Shown in pieces: positions 8,858-16,491 of a stretch of 64,000 nt of DNA. Numbering within the stretch: the stretch's first letter is position 1; each line of letters starts with the position of its first letter. The stretch is from assembly GCA_033875255.1 (NCBI GenBank), contig JAWZSN010000002.1, forward strand, positions 233,283 through 297,282, given 5' to 3'. A program made the translations under genes and the position numbers. The stretch comes from Marinimicrococcus sp033875255 (GTDB taxonomy: Bacteria; Pseudomonadota; Alphaproteobacteria; Geminicoccales; Geminicoccaceae). The notes beneath the pieces were generated by a model. That model did not search any database, had not been told where the DNA came from, and saw only the letters and a list, made by a program, of their open reading frames with translations.

Positions 8858-10036
8858 ATGGGGAAGATCAGCCGGGTCGAGGTCCACGAGTTCGAGTTCG
8901 ACGTCCGGAACATGGGCATCGAGGGCGACGGGATCTCCTTCTACAACATGGTGGCGCAGAAGGGCTCGACGCTGCGCCTCGGCCGCTATGCCGTGCGCAT
9001 CCTGACCGCCGACGGGGCCGCGGGCGAGTATGTCACCCACTGGGTAGGCAGCAGGGCGGCGCTGGGCCAGACGCTGACCCTGGCGCCGATGCTGATCGGC
9101 CGCGACAGCGGCGAGCGCGAGATCATCTACGACGATCTCAAGCGCGAGCTGCGCCAGTACGACCACATGGGTCACGGGCCCCTCGACATCGCGCTCTGGG
9201 ATCTCAACGGCAAGGAGCTGGGCTGCTCGGTCGGCAAGATCCTGGGCGGCTACCGCAAGCGTCTCAAGGCCTATGCCAGCACCTACCACGCCGATCACGG
9301 CGAGGGCCTGTCCTCCAAGGAGCGCTTCGTCGAGTTCGCCGAAGAGTGCCATGCGCTCGGCTACCGTGCCTTCAAGATCCACGGCTGGCACGACGGCGAC
9401 GCGCGCATGGAGGCGGAGAACGTTCGCCACCTGGCCAGGCATGTCGGCGACCGCATGACCCTGATGCTCGATCCTGCCTGCCAGCTGCGCACCTTCGCCG
9501 ACGCGCTTCATGTCGGCCGCGCCTGCGACGAGGCCGGCTTCTTCTGGTACGAGGATCCGTTCCGCGACAGCGGCGTGTCGGCCTTCGCCCACAAGAAGCT
9601 GCGCGAGATGATCAAGACCCCGCTCTTGATGACCGAGCATGTGCGGGGCGTGGAGCCCAAGGCCGATTTCCTGATTGCCGGCGGCACCGATTTCCTGCGC
9701 GCCGATCCCGAGTACGACATGGGGATAACCGGCTGCATGAAGATCGCGCATCTGGCCGAAGCCTTCGGGGTCGACGTCGAGCTTCATGCCTGCGGACCGG
9801 CGCACCGGCACTGCATGGCCGCGATCCGCAACACCAATTTCTACGAGGTGGCGCTGGTTGGCCCCGGCTGCCCCAATGCCGTGCCGCCGGTCTATGCCTG
9901 CGGCTACAGCGACCAGCTCGACTGCGTCGGCGAGGATGGCTGCGTGCCGGTGCCGGACGGGCCGGGCCTTGGCGTCGTCTACGACTGGGACTTCATCCGC
10001 GCGAACCGGAAGCAGGTTCACGTCTTCGGAGCGTGA
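8858..10036 (+). CDS. Mandelate racemase/enolase-superfamily sugar-acid dehydratase-like enzyme
   Basis: This 392-residue enolase-superfamily enzyme is expected to abstract the proton next to a carboxylate, so it is probably a dehydratase or epimerase of the acid brought in by the TRAP system. The three metal ligands can be read as Asp205 (LMLDPA), Glu232 (WYEDPF) and Glu260 (MTEHVR). The second-strand motif is K173-I-H175, a KxH pair rather than the usual KxK. An Asp (283 or 287, RADPEYDMGITG) and His310 (VELHACG) fit the mandelate-racemase His-Asp dyad. The exact substrate is not assignable by eye. The last 44 bases overlap the convergent GntR gene. Confidence 0.82.
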   Translation: MGKISRVEVHEFEFDVRNMGIEGDGISFYNMVAQKGSTLRLGRYAVRILTADGAAGEYVTHWVGSRAALGQTLTLAPMLIGRDSGEREIIYDDLKRELRQYDHMGHGPLDIALWDLNGKELGCSVGKILGGYRKRLKAYASTYHADHGEGLSSKERFVEFAEECHALGYRAFKIHGWHDGDARMEAENVRHLARHVGDRMTLMLDPACQLRTFADALHVGRACDEAGFFWYEDPFRDSGVSAFAHKKLREMIKTPLLMTEHVRGVEPKADFLIAGGTDFLRADPEYDMGITGCMKIAHLAEAFGVDVELHACGPAHRHCMAAIRNTNFYEVALVGPGCPNAVPPVYACGYSDQLDCVGEDGCVPVPDGPGLGVVYDWDFIRANRKQVHVFGA

Positions 10037-11033
10037 CGGAGAGCGGGGCGGATGGCTGCGGGACCAGCCACCCGGGCGGCGCGGGCGGCTCCAGCCCGCG
10101 CAGCCGCTCGAGCCGCTCCATGTACTCGGCCTCCGAGCGCCGCAGATGCCCGTGCAGGCCTTGGGCGGCCCCGGCCCAGTCGCCGGCCTCGAGCCGGCCG
10201 ATCACCGCGAGGTGCTCGCCGATGAAGTCTTCCATCGGCGGCAGTGCCAGATAGCGGTCGAAGAGATGATGGTTGATGATCATCAGGCTCTGGGTGCCGC
10301 GCAGCAGGCGCAACAGGTCGCGGTTGGGCGCGTAGCCGAGGCAGGTCACGTGGAGATCCCGCTCGAGGGCGTCGAGCATCGCGCCCGGCACGTCCGGGCA
10401 GGCACTCCGCGCCGCCAGATGCCGCCGCCGCAGGCCCGCGACGAACCGCTTCGGCAGCCTCGGGCCGGCGGCGACCAGCGCTGCGGGCTCCAGGAGGCGG
10501 CGGATCTCGTAGAGATCGCGGGCGCGGGGCGGGTCGAGCGGCAGCGTACGCCAGTGGCCGCGCGGGTCCTTGTCGAGCAGGCCCACCTGCTGCAGGCGCG
10601 CCAGCGCTTCGCGCACGATGGTCCGGCTGACGCCCATCGCCGCCGCCAGCGCCGGCTCGCCGAGCCGATAGGCGCCGAAGGCGAGGCGCGAGCCCAGCTC
10701 GGTCTCGACGGCTGCATAGACCTCCTGCCAGCGTGGCCGCCGCCGAAGATCGCCGGCCGGCAGCCGCACGCCCTGGGCGGATACAGCATGCCCCGCCGCA
10801 CCGCCGCCCACCCGCGGCGGCCCGCCTGCCGGCTCGTCCACGAGGCCCTCGCGCCGCAGCACGTCAAGCGCGCGACGCACGGGCGTCCGGCTGACGCCCA
10901 GCTGCTCGGCCAGCGATCCGGCCCTGAGCGGCTGGCCGCGGCGCAGCGTGCCGTCCCGGATCGAGCGGCGCAGCAGGTCGGCGATCGTCTCGTAGAGCGC
11001 GCCGGAACGGGTGCCCACCGGCTGTGCCTTCAC
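9993..11033 (-). CDS. GntR-family regulator with two winged helices and an FCD domain
   Basis: This 346-residue transcription regulator starts with a GTG that overlaps the stop of the upstream SDR gene (GTGA). A first GntR winged helix covers about residues 11-68 (LAEQLGVSRTPVRRALDVL). A second covers about 103-165 (PALAAAMGVSRTIVREALARL). An all-helical FCD ligand domain follows from about 170. Normal FCD-GntR proteins have one winged helix and about 230 residues, so this is a tandem-HTH form. It probably senses a sugar acid or its product and controls the divergent or overlapping operons. Its 3' end overlaps the enolase-like gene on the other strand by 44 bases. Confidence 0.82.
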   Translation of the reverse strand: MKAQPVGTRSGALYETIADLLRRSIRDGTLRRGQPLRAGSLAEQLGVSRTPVRRALDVLRREGLVDEPAGGPPRVGGGAAGHAVSAQGVRLPAGDLRRRPRWQEVYAAVETELGSRLAFGAYRLGEPALAAAMGVSRTIVREALARLQQVGLLDKDPRGHWRTLPLDPPRARDLYEIRRLLEPAALVAAGPRLPKRFVAGLRRRHLAARSACPDVPGAMLDALERDLHVTCLGYAPNRDLLRLLRGTQSLMIINHHLFDRYLALPPMEDFIGEHLAVIGRLEAGDWAGAAQGLHGHLRRSEAEYMERLERLRGLEPPAPPGWLVPQPSAPLSVTLRRREPASGSRG

Positions 11034-11824
11034 GATTCGCCCGTAAGCTCTTGCATCATCGGTGCCATGCCGGCGGTGAGCCCCCCGTCCACCACGAGAT
11101 TGGCGCCATTGACGAAGCCGGCCTCCTCGGCGGCGAGGAACGCCACGGCCGCGGCGACGTCCTCGGGCCGACCGATCCGGCCCACCGGGTACCAGCGGGC
11201 GAGCTTCTCGAAGATGGCGGGATCGCGCTGCTCGCGCTCCTGCCAGGTGGGGTGCTCGGTGCGGATGGAGCCCGGACTCACGGCGTTGGTGCGGATGCCC
11301 GCCGGCCCGTACTCGACGGCGAGCGAGCGGGTGAGGTTCAAAAGGCCGGCCTTGGCGGCGCTGTAGGCCGGGTTGCCCAGCGCCAGCAGGCCGTTGACCG
11401 AGGCTACCATGACGATGGCGCCGCGACCGCGCTCGCTCATGCCCGGCAGCACTGCCCGGCAGAGCAGAAAGGGACCGCGCAGCGTGACGGCCACCTCGCG
11501 GTCCCAATCGGCGGAGCCGGTTGCCGCGAGGGTGCCCTTGATGGCCCAGGCGGCGTTGTTCACCAGCACGTCGAGTGGCCCCAGCGCCGTCTCGGCCGCC
11601 TGCACCGCCCGTGCGGCCTGGGTCTCGTCGGCGACGTCGGCCTCGATGGACGTGGCCCGCGCCCCCGCCGCCTGCAGCTCCTCGGCAACCTTGCGGGCCG
11701 CGGCGAGGTCGATGTCGAGCACCGCCACCGCGGCACCCTCGCGCGCCAGACGGCCGGCGATGGCGCGTCCGATACCGCGGCCGCTGCCGGTCACCAGCGC
11801 CGTCTTGCCGGCAAAGCGGCTCAT
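11030..11824 (-). CDS. Short-chain dehydrogenase/reductase (SDR)
   Basis: This 264-residue NAD(P)-dependent oxidoreductase has the classical SDR fold. The nucleotide loop is TGSGRGIG at residues 12-19 and the structural motif is NNAAW. The active site is Ser in VASVN with Tyr-x-x-x-Lys in PAYSAAKAG. The Asp near residue 37 (VLDIDL) suggests NAD rather than NADP. It overlaps both neighbours by four bases, between the unknown 400-residue protein and the GntR regulator. It probably oxidises a sugar or sugar-acid hydroxyl in the same pathway as the TRAP/enolase genes. Confidence 0.88.
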   Translation of the reverse strand: MSRFAGKTALVTGSGRGIGRAIAGRLAREGAAVAVLDIDLAAARKVAEELQAAGARATSIEADVADETQAARAVQAAETALGPLDVLVNNAAWAIKGTLAATGSADWDREVAVTLRGPFLLCRAVLPGMSERGRGAIVMVASVNGLLALGNPAYSAAKAGLLNLTRSLAVEYGPAGIRTNAVSPGSIRTEHPTWQEREQRDPAIFEKLARWYPVGRIGRPEDVAAAVAFLAAEEAGFVNGANLVVDGGLTAGMAPMMQELTGES

Positions 11825-13023
11825 GGCACCTCCAGGGCGCGAAAGCCGGCGCCGATCCGGGCCAAAGCCGGCTCCGGCAGATGGCCGTAATTGTAGAAGG
11901 CGAGCGAGGCCACCTCCTCGCGCAGGACCCGTACCGCGGCCTCGGTCTCCGCACCGCCGGCGAGATCGGGCCAGCCCGGGCGCAGCACGCCGTTGATCAC
12001 CGCCGAGCTGCCGGCCCGCCGGCGCACGTCGGCGAGGTCGAGTGCCACCTCCTCGGCGCTGGCCTCGTAAAAACAGATCTCGAGCCGGTCGGCGGCCCGC
12101 GCCAGCTCGGCCAGGTCGCTACCCTCGATCCACGAGCGCGCCGAGGGGCGCTGGACCGAAGGGATGACCCAAAGCTCGATCTCTTCTGGCAGGGAGCTGC
12201 GCACCCGCTCGACGAGGCCGGTGACCACCGTGCAACGCCAGCGCAGGAAGGCCGCAAGCTCGGAGGCCTGAAGCAGGTCGGCGGCGATCTGGTCCTGCGC
12301 CCGCGCGGCGCCGATCGGCAGGGCCGCGGCGAGGCGGTCCTCCAGGGTGGCGGCCAGGCGGCGCTGCAGGCGCTGCGCGTCGATGCCGGCCTCCTGCGCC
12401 CCCTCGATGCAGGCATCGCAAAAGCACAAGCCCAGCAGCAGCCGCGTCCAGTCGTCGAGCGGCATCATCGCGAACTCGTGGTGAAAGCCGTGCTCGTAGG
12501 GCAGCCAGCCCGGCGTCTCGACGGCGATCGCGGCCGGAGTGCAGGCCCGGGCAGCATCGCGGCACAAGGCCACCACGAAGTCCTGCATGTCGGGCTGGGC
12601 CGGGCAGAGCGAATAGGGATAGCGATCGTCGAAGCAGTTGCGGACGGTGACGTCGGGGCAGGCGGTGCCGAGCCGGGTATTGTGGCAGGCGACGATCCAG
12701 GCGACACGCCTGAAGTCGGGAGCCTCGGCGGCGAGGGCGGCGAAGGCGTCGAACGTGTCGAGGAGCCGGTTGGCGGCCGGCTTGAGCCGGCCGTAGGCGG
12801 CCTGATCGTGGCGGAAGGCGAGGGTGCCGTCATGGGGGAAGAAGACCTTGCCGGCCCGTCCGTGCGGCCGCAGGAACTTGCCGGCGTGATAGGCGGCCGC
12901 CAGGGTCACGGTGTCTGCGCCCAGCGCCCGCAGCCGGTCGGCGAAGGCGGCGGTGCCCTCGTCGGCGATGTCCCACGGGTAGGCATAGACGCTGCGGAAG
13001 AAGTCGCCGCCGTTGACCGTCAC
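11821..13023 (-). CDS. Uncharacterised TIM-barrel glycosidase-like protein
   Basis: I do not recognise the family with certainty. The 400-residue cytoplasmic protein has no signal peptide. It opens with FFRSVYAYPWDI and has a CFCDACIEGAQEAGID stretch near residue 205 (C-x-C-x-x-C). Alternating strands and helices such as ELWVIPSV and LEICFYEAS resemble the (beta/alpha)8 scaffold of glycosyl-hydrolase-like families found in sugar operons. The start is GTG behind GGGAGG. Its stop overlaps the SDR start as ATGA, so it heads a three-gene operon with the SDR and GntR genes and diverges from a sugar ABC importer. A glycoside- or lactone-processing role is a guess. Confidence 0.6.
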   Translation of the reverse strand: MTVNGGDFFRSVYAYPWDIADEGTAAFADRLRALGADTVTLAAAYHAGKFLRPHGRAGKVFFPHDGTLAFRHDQAAYGRLKPAANRLLDTFDAFAALAAEAPDFRRVAWIVACHNTRLGTACPDVTVRNCFDDRYPYSLCPAQPDMQDFVVALCRDAARACTPAAIAVETPGWLPYEHGFHHEFAMMPLDDWTRLLLGLCFCDACIEGAQEAGIDAQRLQRRLAATLEDRLAAALPIGAARAQDQIAADLLQASELAAFLRWRCTVVTGLVERVRSSLPEEIELWVIPSVQRPSARSWIEGSDLAELARAADRLEICFYEASAEEVALDLADVRRRAGSSAVINGVLRPGWPDLAGGAETEAAVRVLREEVASLAFYNYGHLPEPALARIGAGFRALEVP

Positions 13024-13042
13024 CGTTCATCCTCCCTGTCCC

Positions 13043-13080
13043 GCAACGAGTTGCCGCCGTGCGCTGGGCTCCTTTATGCT
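13043..13080 (+). promoter_or_regulatory. Putative promoter and palindromic operator before the sugar ABC operon
   Basis: Between the divergent genes lies a perfect inverted repeat GCAACGAGTTGC (13043-13054). Its right half forms the start of a sigma70-like -35 (TTGCCG, 13051-13056). An 18-base spacer separates this from TATGCT (13075-13080). A repressor bound to the palindrome would cover the -35. The tandem-HTH GntR encoded in the neighbouring divergent operon is the natural candidate. No second copy was confirmed. Confidence 0.35.
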
Positions 13081-13121
13081 GCGCGCAACCGGCGAGGCAA
13101 AGCCGTTACAGGGAGGATGGG

Positions 13122-14348
13122 ATGAGCAGACCCGTTCAGGCGCTTCTCGGCGCGGCGGCCATTCTGGCGCTCGCAGCCGGCGGTGCGGCGGCCCAGACCG
13201 AGCTTCGGGTGATCACCGCGCACTACAGCGACGCGACGCCCGGCATCTTCGAGGCCATGGCGGCGGAGTTCGAGAAGGCCAATCCCGACATCGACGTCAG
13301 GATCGAGGACGTGAGCTGGGACAATCTCCAGCAGCGCCTCACCACCGACATCGTCGGCGGGACCGCGCCCGACATCGCCATCATCGGCACACGCTGGCTG
13401 GTCGACTATGCCGAGCAGGGCATCGCCGAGCCGCTCGACGACTACATCACGCCCGAGGTCAAAGGACGCTTCATCGAGACCTTCCTCGCCCCCTCGCAGA
13501 TCGACGGCAAGAGCTGGGGCCTGCCGGTCGCGGCCTCGGCGCGCGCCATGTACTACAACAAGACGCTGCTCGAGAAGGCCGGGGTCGACGGCCCGCCCTC
13601 CACCTGGGACGAGCTCGTGGCCGCTGCGCAGAAGGTCAAGGAGCTGGAAGGCGACGTCTACGGCTTTGCCATGCAGGGCAAGGAGATCGAGACCGACGCC
13701 TACTGGTACTATGCCTTGTGGAGCCACGGCGGCGAGCTCATCGAGGACGGCAAGAGCGGCATCGCCAGCAAGGCCGGCATCGAGGCGGCGACCCTCTACA
13801 AGTCGATGATCGAGAAGGGCCTGACCCAACCCCAGCCGACCGGCGCCAACCGCCAGGACGTGGAAGCGCTCTTCAAGCAGGGCCGCGCGGCGATGCTGCT
13901 CTCGGGGCCGTGGCTGCGCGGCCAGATCGCCGACGAGGCGCCCGATCTCGACTACGGCATCGCTCCCATCCCGCAGGGCACCACCCAGGCCACCTACGGC
14001 GTTACCGACAGCATCATGATCTTCGCCTCCTCCGAGGCGAAGGATGCCGCCTGGAAGTTCCTCGACGAGGCGGTCTTCACCGACAAGTGGCGCCGCGAGT
14101 TCACTCTCAAGGAAGGCTTCTTGCCGGTGTTCAAGTCGGTCGCCGCCGACCCGCACTTCGCCGACGATGCGCGTCTCAAGGCGTTCACCGACATGCTGCC
14201 CCATGCCCGCTTCGCGCCGCTCATCCCGAACTGGGAGGAGATGGCGGACATCACCTCGGCGGCACTCCAGCAGATCTATCTGGGCGAGGCCGAGCCCGGA
14301 CCCGCGCTCGAGGCGGCCGCCGCCAAGATCGACGCGCTCCTGCGCTGA
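13122..14348 (+). CDS. ABC sugar-binding protein (extracellular family 1)
   Basis: This 408-residue periplasmic receptor has a signal peptide of about 23 residues (ALAAGGAAAQ cleavage region). The MalE/UgpB-type fold shows in LRVITAHYSDATPGIFEAM and FEKANPDIDVRIEDVSW near the start, and in the GRAAMLLSGPWLRGQI and DSIMIFASSEAKDAAWKFL segments. The ATG follows GGGAGG closely. A longer upstream in-frame start is possible but adds no signal-like sequence. Two permeases follow, but there is no ATPase, so an MsmK/UgpC-type ATPase elsewhere must serve it. The ligand is probably a sugar or sugar derivative. Confidence 0.88.
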   Translation: MSRPVQALLGAAAILALAAGGAAAQTELRVITAHYSDATPGIFEAMAAEFEKANPDIDVRIEDVSWDNLQQRLTTDIVGGTAPDIAIIGTRWLVDYAEQGIAEPLDDYITPEVKGRFIETFLAPSQIDGKSWGLPVAASARAMYYNKTLLEKAGVDGPPSTWDELVAAAQKVKELEGDVYGFAMQGKEIETDAYWYYALWSHGGELIEDGKSGIASKAGIEAATLYKSMIEKGLTQPQPTGANRQDVEALFKQGRAAMLLSGPWLRGQIADEAPDLDYGIAPIPQGTTQATYGVTDSIMIFASSEAKDAAWKFLDEAVFTDKWRREFTLKEGFLPVFKSVAADPHFADDARLKAFTDMLPHARFAPLIPNWEEMADITSAALQQIYLGEAEPGPALEAAAAKIDALLR

Positions 14349-14418
14349 GCCCGAGCGGCGGGCGGAGGCGGGTGAGGCAGCCCGCCCCGCCCGCCTGCCT
14401 GCCGCTGGACCCGCCCCC

Positions 14419-15309
14419 TTGCCCAACCGGGCCCGGCGCCATCAGGCGCTCGCTCTCGCCATGATCCTGCCCAGCGTGCTCCTGGCACTCTGGATCATCG
14501 GCTATCCCATCCTCGACGTCACCCGCACCTCGCTGCACGCGGTCACCCGCTTCGGGCAGCTCAGGGGATTTGTCGGCCTCGACAACTTCATCGCCCTGCT
14601 CGACGACCCGGTGTTCCTGGCCTCGCTGTGGCGCACGCTGGTGTGGACCGTCTGCGTGGTGGGCGGCACGCTGCTGCTCTCGGTGCCGCTGGCGCTGATG
14701 CTCAACGACGATTTCGCCGGCCGCGGCCTCGCCCGGGTGATCATCATGCTGCCCTGGGCGATCTCGCTCACCATGAACGCCATCGTCTGGCGCTGGACCC
14801 TCAACGGCCAGTACGGGATGCTGAATGCCACGCTCTTCGAGCTCGGGCTGCTCGACGGGCCGGTGGAGTGGCTGGCCAGCGCCGAGACGGCGTTTCCCAT
14901 CGAGATCGCCATCGGCATCCTGGTCTCGATCCCGTTCACCGTGACCATCCTGCTGGGGGGCCTCTCCTCGCTGCCCGGCGACATCTACGAGGCGGCCCGG
15001 CTCGACGGGGCGAACGGCTGGCAGCGCTTTTGGCACCTGACCCTGCCGCTGCTGCGGCCCTTCGTGAACATCGCGATCGTCTTGAACATCATCTACGTGT
15101 TCAACTCGTTCCCGATCATCTGGGTGCTCACCCAGGGCGATCCGGCGAATTCCACCGACATCCTCGTGACCTACCTCTACAAGCTGGCCTTCCGGTACGG
15201 AAAGCTGGACGCGGCCGCCGCCATGTCGCTGGTGATGTTCCTGGCATTGCTGGCCTTCACCATCTTCTACGCGTGGCTGCTGGCCCGCAGCCGGGAGGCC
15301 GAGGCATGA
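14419..15309 (+). CDS. ABC sugar permease, MalF/UgpA type
   Basis: This inner-membrane permease has six predicted membrane segments. The EAA loop for ATPase contact reads IYEAARLDGANGWQRFWHLTLP near residue 190. The start is uncertain: the TTG at 14419 gives an Arg-rich N-terminus before the first membrane segment, as in MalF-type permeases, and a total of 296 residues. The ATG at 14461 would trim 14 residues, and neither has a strong Shine-Dalgarno. It overlaps the next permease by ATGA. Confidence 0.85.
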   Translation: MPNRARRHQALALAMILPSVLLALWIIGYPILDVTRTSLHAVTRFGQLRGFVGLDNFIALLDDPVFLASLWRTLVWTVCVVGGTLLLSVPLALMLNDDFAGRGLARVIIMLPWAISLTMNAIVWRWTLNGQYGMLNATLFELGLLDGPVEWLASAETAFPIEIAIGILVSIPFTVTILLGGLSSLPGDIYEAARLDGANGWQRFWHLTLPLLRPFVNIAIVLNIIYVFNSFPIIWVLTQGDPANSTDILVTYLYKLAFRYGKLDAAAAMSLVMFLALLAFTIFYAWLLARSREAEA

Positions 15310-16136
15310 GCGCGCGCGCCCGCCGCAGCCTGCTCTACTGGCTGCTCCTCTCGCCGCTCGTGGTGATCATCCTGTTCCCCTACGCCGTCATGCTCTCGAC
15401 CGCGCTCAAGCCGGCCGAGGAGATCTTCGTCTTCCCGCCCACCTGGCTTCCCAGCCGCGCCGCCTTCGCGAACTTCCTCTCGATGTGGGAGGCAGCCGCC
15501 TTCGGGCCGGCGCTCCGGAACAGCCTTCTGGTGAGCGTGGGCTCGACCCTCGTGTGCCTCGCGGTGGCGGTGCCGGCGGCCTACGCCACCGCAAGGATGC
15601 GCTTCGCCGGCAAGGGCGTCTTCCGCCAGCTCCTGCTCCTCACCCAGATGCTCTCGCCCATCGTGCTGGTGATCGGCATCTTCCGGCTCATGGCGAGCCT
15701 CGGGCTGGTGGACCAGCTCTGGTCGCTCATCCTCACCTACGCGGCCTTCAATCTCGCCTTCGCCATCTGGATGCTCCAGTCCTACTTCGCCTCGATCCCC
15801 AAGGAGATCGAGGAGGCGGCGTGGATCGACGGCGCCAGCCGCTGGCAGAGCATCGTGCGGGTCTTCCTGCCGCTCGCCATGCCGGCCTTCGCGGTCACCT
15901 CGATCTTCACCTTCGTCAACTGCTGGAACGAGTTCGTCCTGGCGCTGACGCTGCTGCGCTCGGCCGACAGCTACACGCTCACCCTCAAGATCTTCTCCAT
16001 GGTGGGCGGCGCCTACCGGATCGACTGGCACCACGTGATGGCCGCGACATTGCTGGCGACGGTGCCGGTGGCGGTGGTGTTCGCCTGGCTCCAGCGCGGC
16101 CTCGTGCGCGGCCTCGCCATGGGTGCGGTCAAGTAG
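15306..16136 (+). CDS. ABC sugar permease, MalG/UgpE type
   Basis: This 276-residue partner permease has six membrane segments and the EAA loop EIEEAAWIDGASRWQSIVR near residue 165. It starts at the ATG overlapping the previous stop (ATGA), so the two permeases are made in equal amounts. It is the last intact gene of this importer. A decayed RTX fragment begins about 54 bases after its stop, where one might expect an ATPase or enzyme gene. Confidence 0.9.
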   Translation: MSARARRSLLYWLLLSPLVVIILFPYAVMLSTALKPAEEIFVFPPTWLPSRAAFANFLSMWEAAAFGPALRNSLLVSVGSTLVCLAVAVPAAYATARMRFAGKGVFRQLLLLTQMLSPIVLVIGIFRLMASLGLVDQLWSLILTYAAFNLAFAIWMLQSYFASIPKEIEEAAWIDGASRWQSIVRVFLPLAMPAFAVTSIFTFVNCWNEFVLALTLLRSADSYTLTLKIFSMVGGAYRIDWHHVMAATLLATVPVAVVFAWLQRGLVRGLAMGAVK

Positions 16137-16190
16137 GAGGCGGAGCGACGCTCCCCTTGCAGGGACGTGGGCGGGGCTCGCATCGCCGGG

Positions 16191-16326
16191 ATCTTCACCA
16201 GAGCCGAGAAGGACACAGCTCGCCCTCGATCACGGTGCGGCCTCGCCGGAGAAAGCGGGCGCCGAGCCGGTCAGGATCGCGGGGGTCGATGAGCTCGGCG
16301 CGGCCGACATCGTCGTTGCTACCTGA
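16191..16326 (+). pseudogene. Truncated, frameshifted C-terminus of an RTX-repeat protein
   Basis: Reading forward into the TGA at 16324-16326 gives a 38-residue tail ending VDELGAADIVVAT. It aligns without gaps to the C-terminus of the RTX gene that follows (VNELDAADIVVAT). Upstream of that, FTRAEKD matches FVKAGKN of the intact copy but in a different frame. The remnant has 25 bases where the intact gene has 24 (about 16194-16218), a one-base insertion. Nothing similar is visible further upstream, so the 5' part has been lost. It is a relic of a fourth tandem copy. Confidence 0.8.
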
Positions 16327-16491
16327 AGCGCGCCTTGACCCGCAGGCGGCAGACATGTCGCCCTTCTCATCCTTTTGGTGACTAGGATCGTTTCTCCCAG
16401 CGGCTAATCTGATCGTGAGCGAGTCGGTTCGCGCCCAGCGGATGCGCGCGGAGGCGACGCCAAGGAACGTTCAAGGACCAGGGAGCAGCCA
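16327..16491. other. Leader region of the first RTX gene
   Basis: About 165 bases without a gene between the RTX relic and the first intact RTX gene. It holds a Shine-Dalgarno-like CCAGGGAG just before the ATG at 16492. No convincing -35/-10 pair, operator or hairpin was found by eye. Confidence 0.4.
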
